Origin: an uncultured Collinsella sp.
Lineage (GTDB): Bacteria; Actinomycetota; Coriobacteriia; Coriobacteriales; Coriobacteriaceae
NCBI GenBank assembly: GCA_902475825.1
Contig: CABSBA010000004.1
Coordinates: forward strand, 1-22,676
Direction: 5' to 3'
DNA: 22,676 bases
Part shown: piece by piece, positions 21,721-22,676 of the stretch
Layout of the letters: each line of letters begins with the position of its first letter
Position numbering within the stretch: position 1 is the first letter of the stretch
Program-made: the position numbers and the translations under genes
Notes under the pieces: generated by a model
The model's database searches: none
What the model saw: the letters and a program-made list of their open reading frames with translations, nothing else
What the model was told of the DNA's origin: nothing

Positions 21721-22676
21721 TTATTTTTTGACGCACTCGAAGGGGAATGCGGGCAGGTCGGTATTTGAATAGAGCCAGACTTGCGGTTTCGCCCACGGCT
21801 TCCAGAGGTAGCGAACCGCCGTCGGAGTTCCCGCTCCGTCGGGGGCGGCGACGAATATGCGCTTGCCGCGGATTTCGGGAATCGCCTCGACCCACTTGCC
21901 GTCGATTTCAAGCTCGAAGCCGCGCGGTTCGCCCTTGCCGACGAGCTTTCCGCCGAACGTGTCGAATTTCACCATAACGCCGTCTTTTTTGAAGTCCGCC
22001 GAAACGAACTCGGGCGCGAACGCCTCGGACGCCGCCATCTTCTTTTTATTATATACCGACTTCTCGGCGACAACGCGGCCACCAGCAGGACAGCGGCCAT
22101 ACGTGACAGCGTGCGCCACTGCCGGACATCGTTTTCGTAACCCGTGTCGATTGTATTTGCAATCTGCGCGTACTTCAGATTTTTGACCGCCGAAAGCTGC
22201 TGCGAGCGCAGGGGCGCCCAGAGTTTCCCGCCGCCGAACGACGGCAGTGCGACGCTCAAGAACCAGAGCTTTTCGTCGCCCCATTTTTCGCGCCAAGCGT
22301 TCACCATATTTTGGTACATCGCGCCGAACGAGTCTACCGCAGGCTTGTTGCCGCCGCCGTATCCGCTTTCCTGCTCGCCCTGATACCAGACGACGCCGCG
22401 CGCAGTGATACCCGCCATCGGCGCAACCTTGGCGTTCCAGTGGAAGACGGGAACTTCGTGCGTTCTATAGGGCGTGTACGGCAACGGGAACGCGAGTTTA
22501 TTCCAATCGTAGGGCGGGCGCGGCTTGCCTTCGGCGTCGGCTTTTTTGCAGGCTGCCTCGTGTTCGGCGAGATTCTTTTTATATGCCGCAAGACGCTTCG
22601 GGTATTCGCCGCTTTTGACATATGCTTCGGAATCCTTAAGATACTTTTGATAGTAGCCCTTTTGATAGGGGACGGT
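21721..22676 (-). pseudogene. Sialate O-acetylesterase (SASA)-type protein, 5' cut by window edge, internally frameshifted
   Basis: From 22676 one minus-strand frame reads TVPYQKGYYQKYLKDSEAY, then VVWYQGEQESGYGGG and KYAQIANTIDTGYENDV, typical of the SASA/SGNH carbohydrate esterase domain. The later part, KKKMAASEAFAPEFVSADFK to YSNTDLPAFPFECVKK-stop at 21721, is the family's C-terminal beta domain but lies in another frame. The shift (net -1 or +2) falls between about 22125 and 22065, just where the catalytic Asp-x-x-His motif (NDVHP) is expected; the sequence reads NDVRQW. The catalytic Ser region lies beyond the window. Such enzymes deacetylate sialic acids or other glycans. Codons favour AAA, GAA, TAT and AAT, unlike prs and glmU. 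It may be a sequencing or assembly error in DNA of another phylum, or a recently acquired broken gene. Confidence 0.72.

Overview
The window reads as a high-GC chromosome segment of a Coriobacteriia-type gut actinobacterium, most likely Collinsella or a close relative. The grounds are GC-rich codon use (GAG, AAG, AAC, GCC), the mix of proteins, and many palindromic intergenic repeats of the kind I associate with that genus. This is judgement from reading; no database was searched. The last ~950 bases (about 21,650-22,676) look different in codon use and protein type and may come from another organism.

Layout. (1) 1-5,390, minus strand: a four-gene surface locus. Three short proteins, each with one N-terminal membrane segment followed by a TasA/camelysin-like beta-rich ectodomain (5,390 to 2,536), precede a large secreted protein with GG-[LF]-[IVF]-G beta-helix repeats that runs off the left edge. 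(2) 5,391-7,236: a compound hairpin, an AAA/DUF4143 ATPase, and upstream of it five copies of a 12-bp sequence repeated at exactly 23 bp. (3) 7,237-9,267: a large FMN/4Fe-4S/FAD Old-Yellow-Enzyme-type reductase. (4) 9,410-9,786: ten copies of a 15-bp sequence in strictly alternating orientation every 40-41 bp, followed by the initiator tRNA with its terminator.

(5) 10,149-15,335: housekeeping cofactor and repair genes. These are coaX on the plus strand; on the minus strand a 250-aa sirtuin, a FolP-FolK fusion with a ~140-residue insertion inside the DHPS domain, and a degenerate biotin-ligase-like protein; and on the plus strand the AP endonuclease/exonuclease III gene. (6) 15,483-18,722, minus strand: a complete energy-coupling-factor (ECF) vitamin importer in the order T, fused A-A, S. 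The A-A linker carries what looks like an inserted repeat element read through in frame. (7) 18,928-21,519, plus strand: glmU and prs, separated by a terminator. (8) 21,543-21,647: a long palindrome. (9) 21,721-22,676, minus strand: the frameshifted C-terminal part of a sialate O-acetylesterase-type protein.

How parts work together. The three anchored proteins and the beta-helix protein form a tightly spaced transcription unit (ATGA overlap, 24-nt and 75-nt gaps, clear ribosome binding sites between genes), so they are probably made together as an envelope structure. The ECF genes are translationally coupled or nearly so and encode one transporter. GlmU makes UDP-GlcNAc for the wall and Prs makes PRPP for nucleotides. 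The most unusual non-coding items are the 23-bp-period array before the DUF4143 gene and the alternating inverted array at 9.4-9.8 kb.
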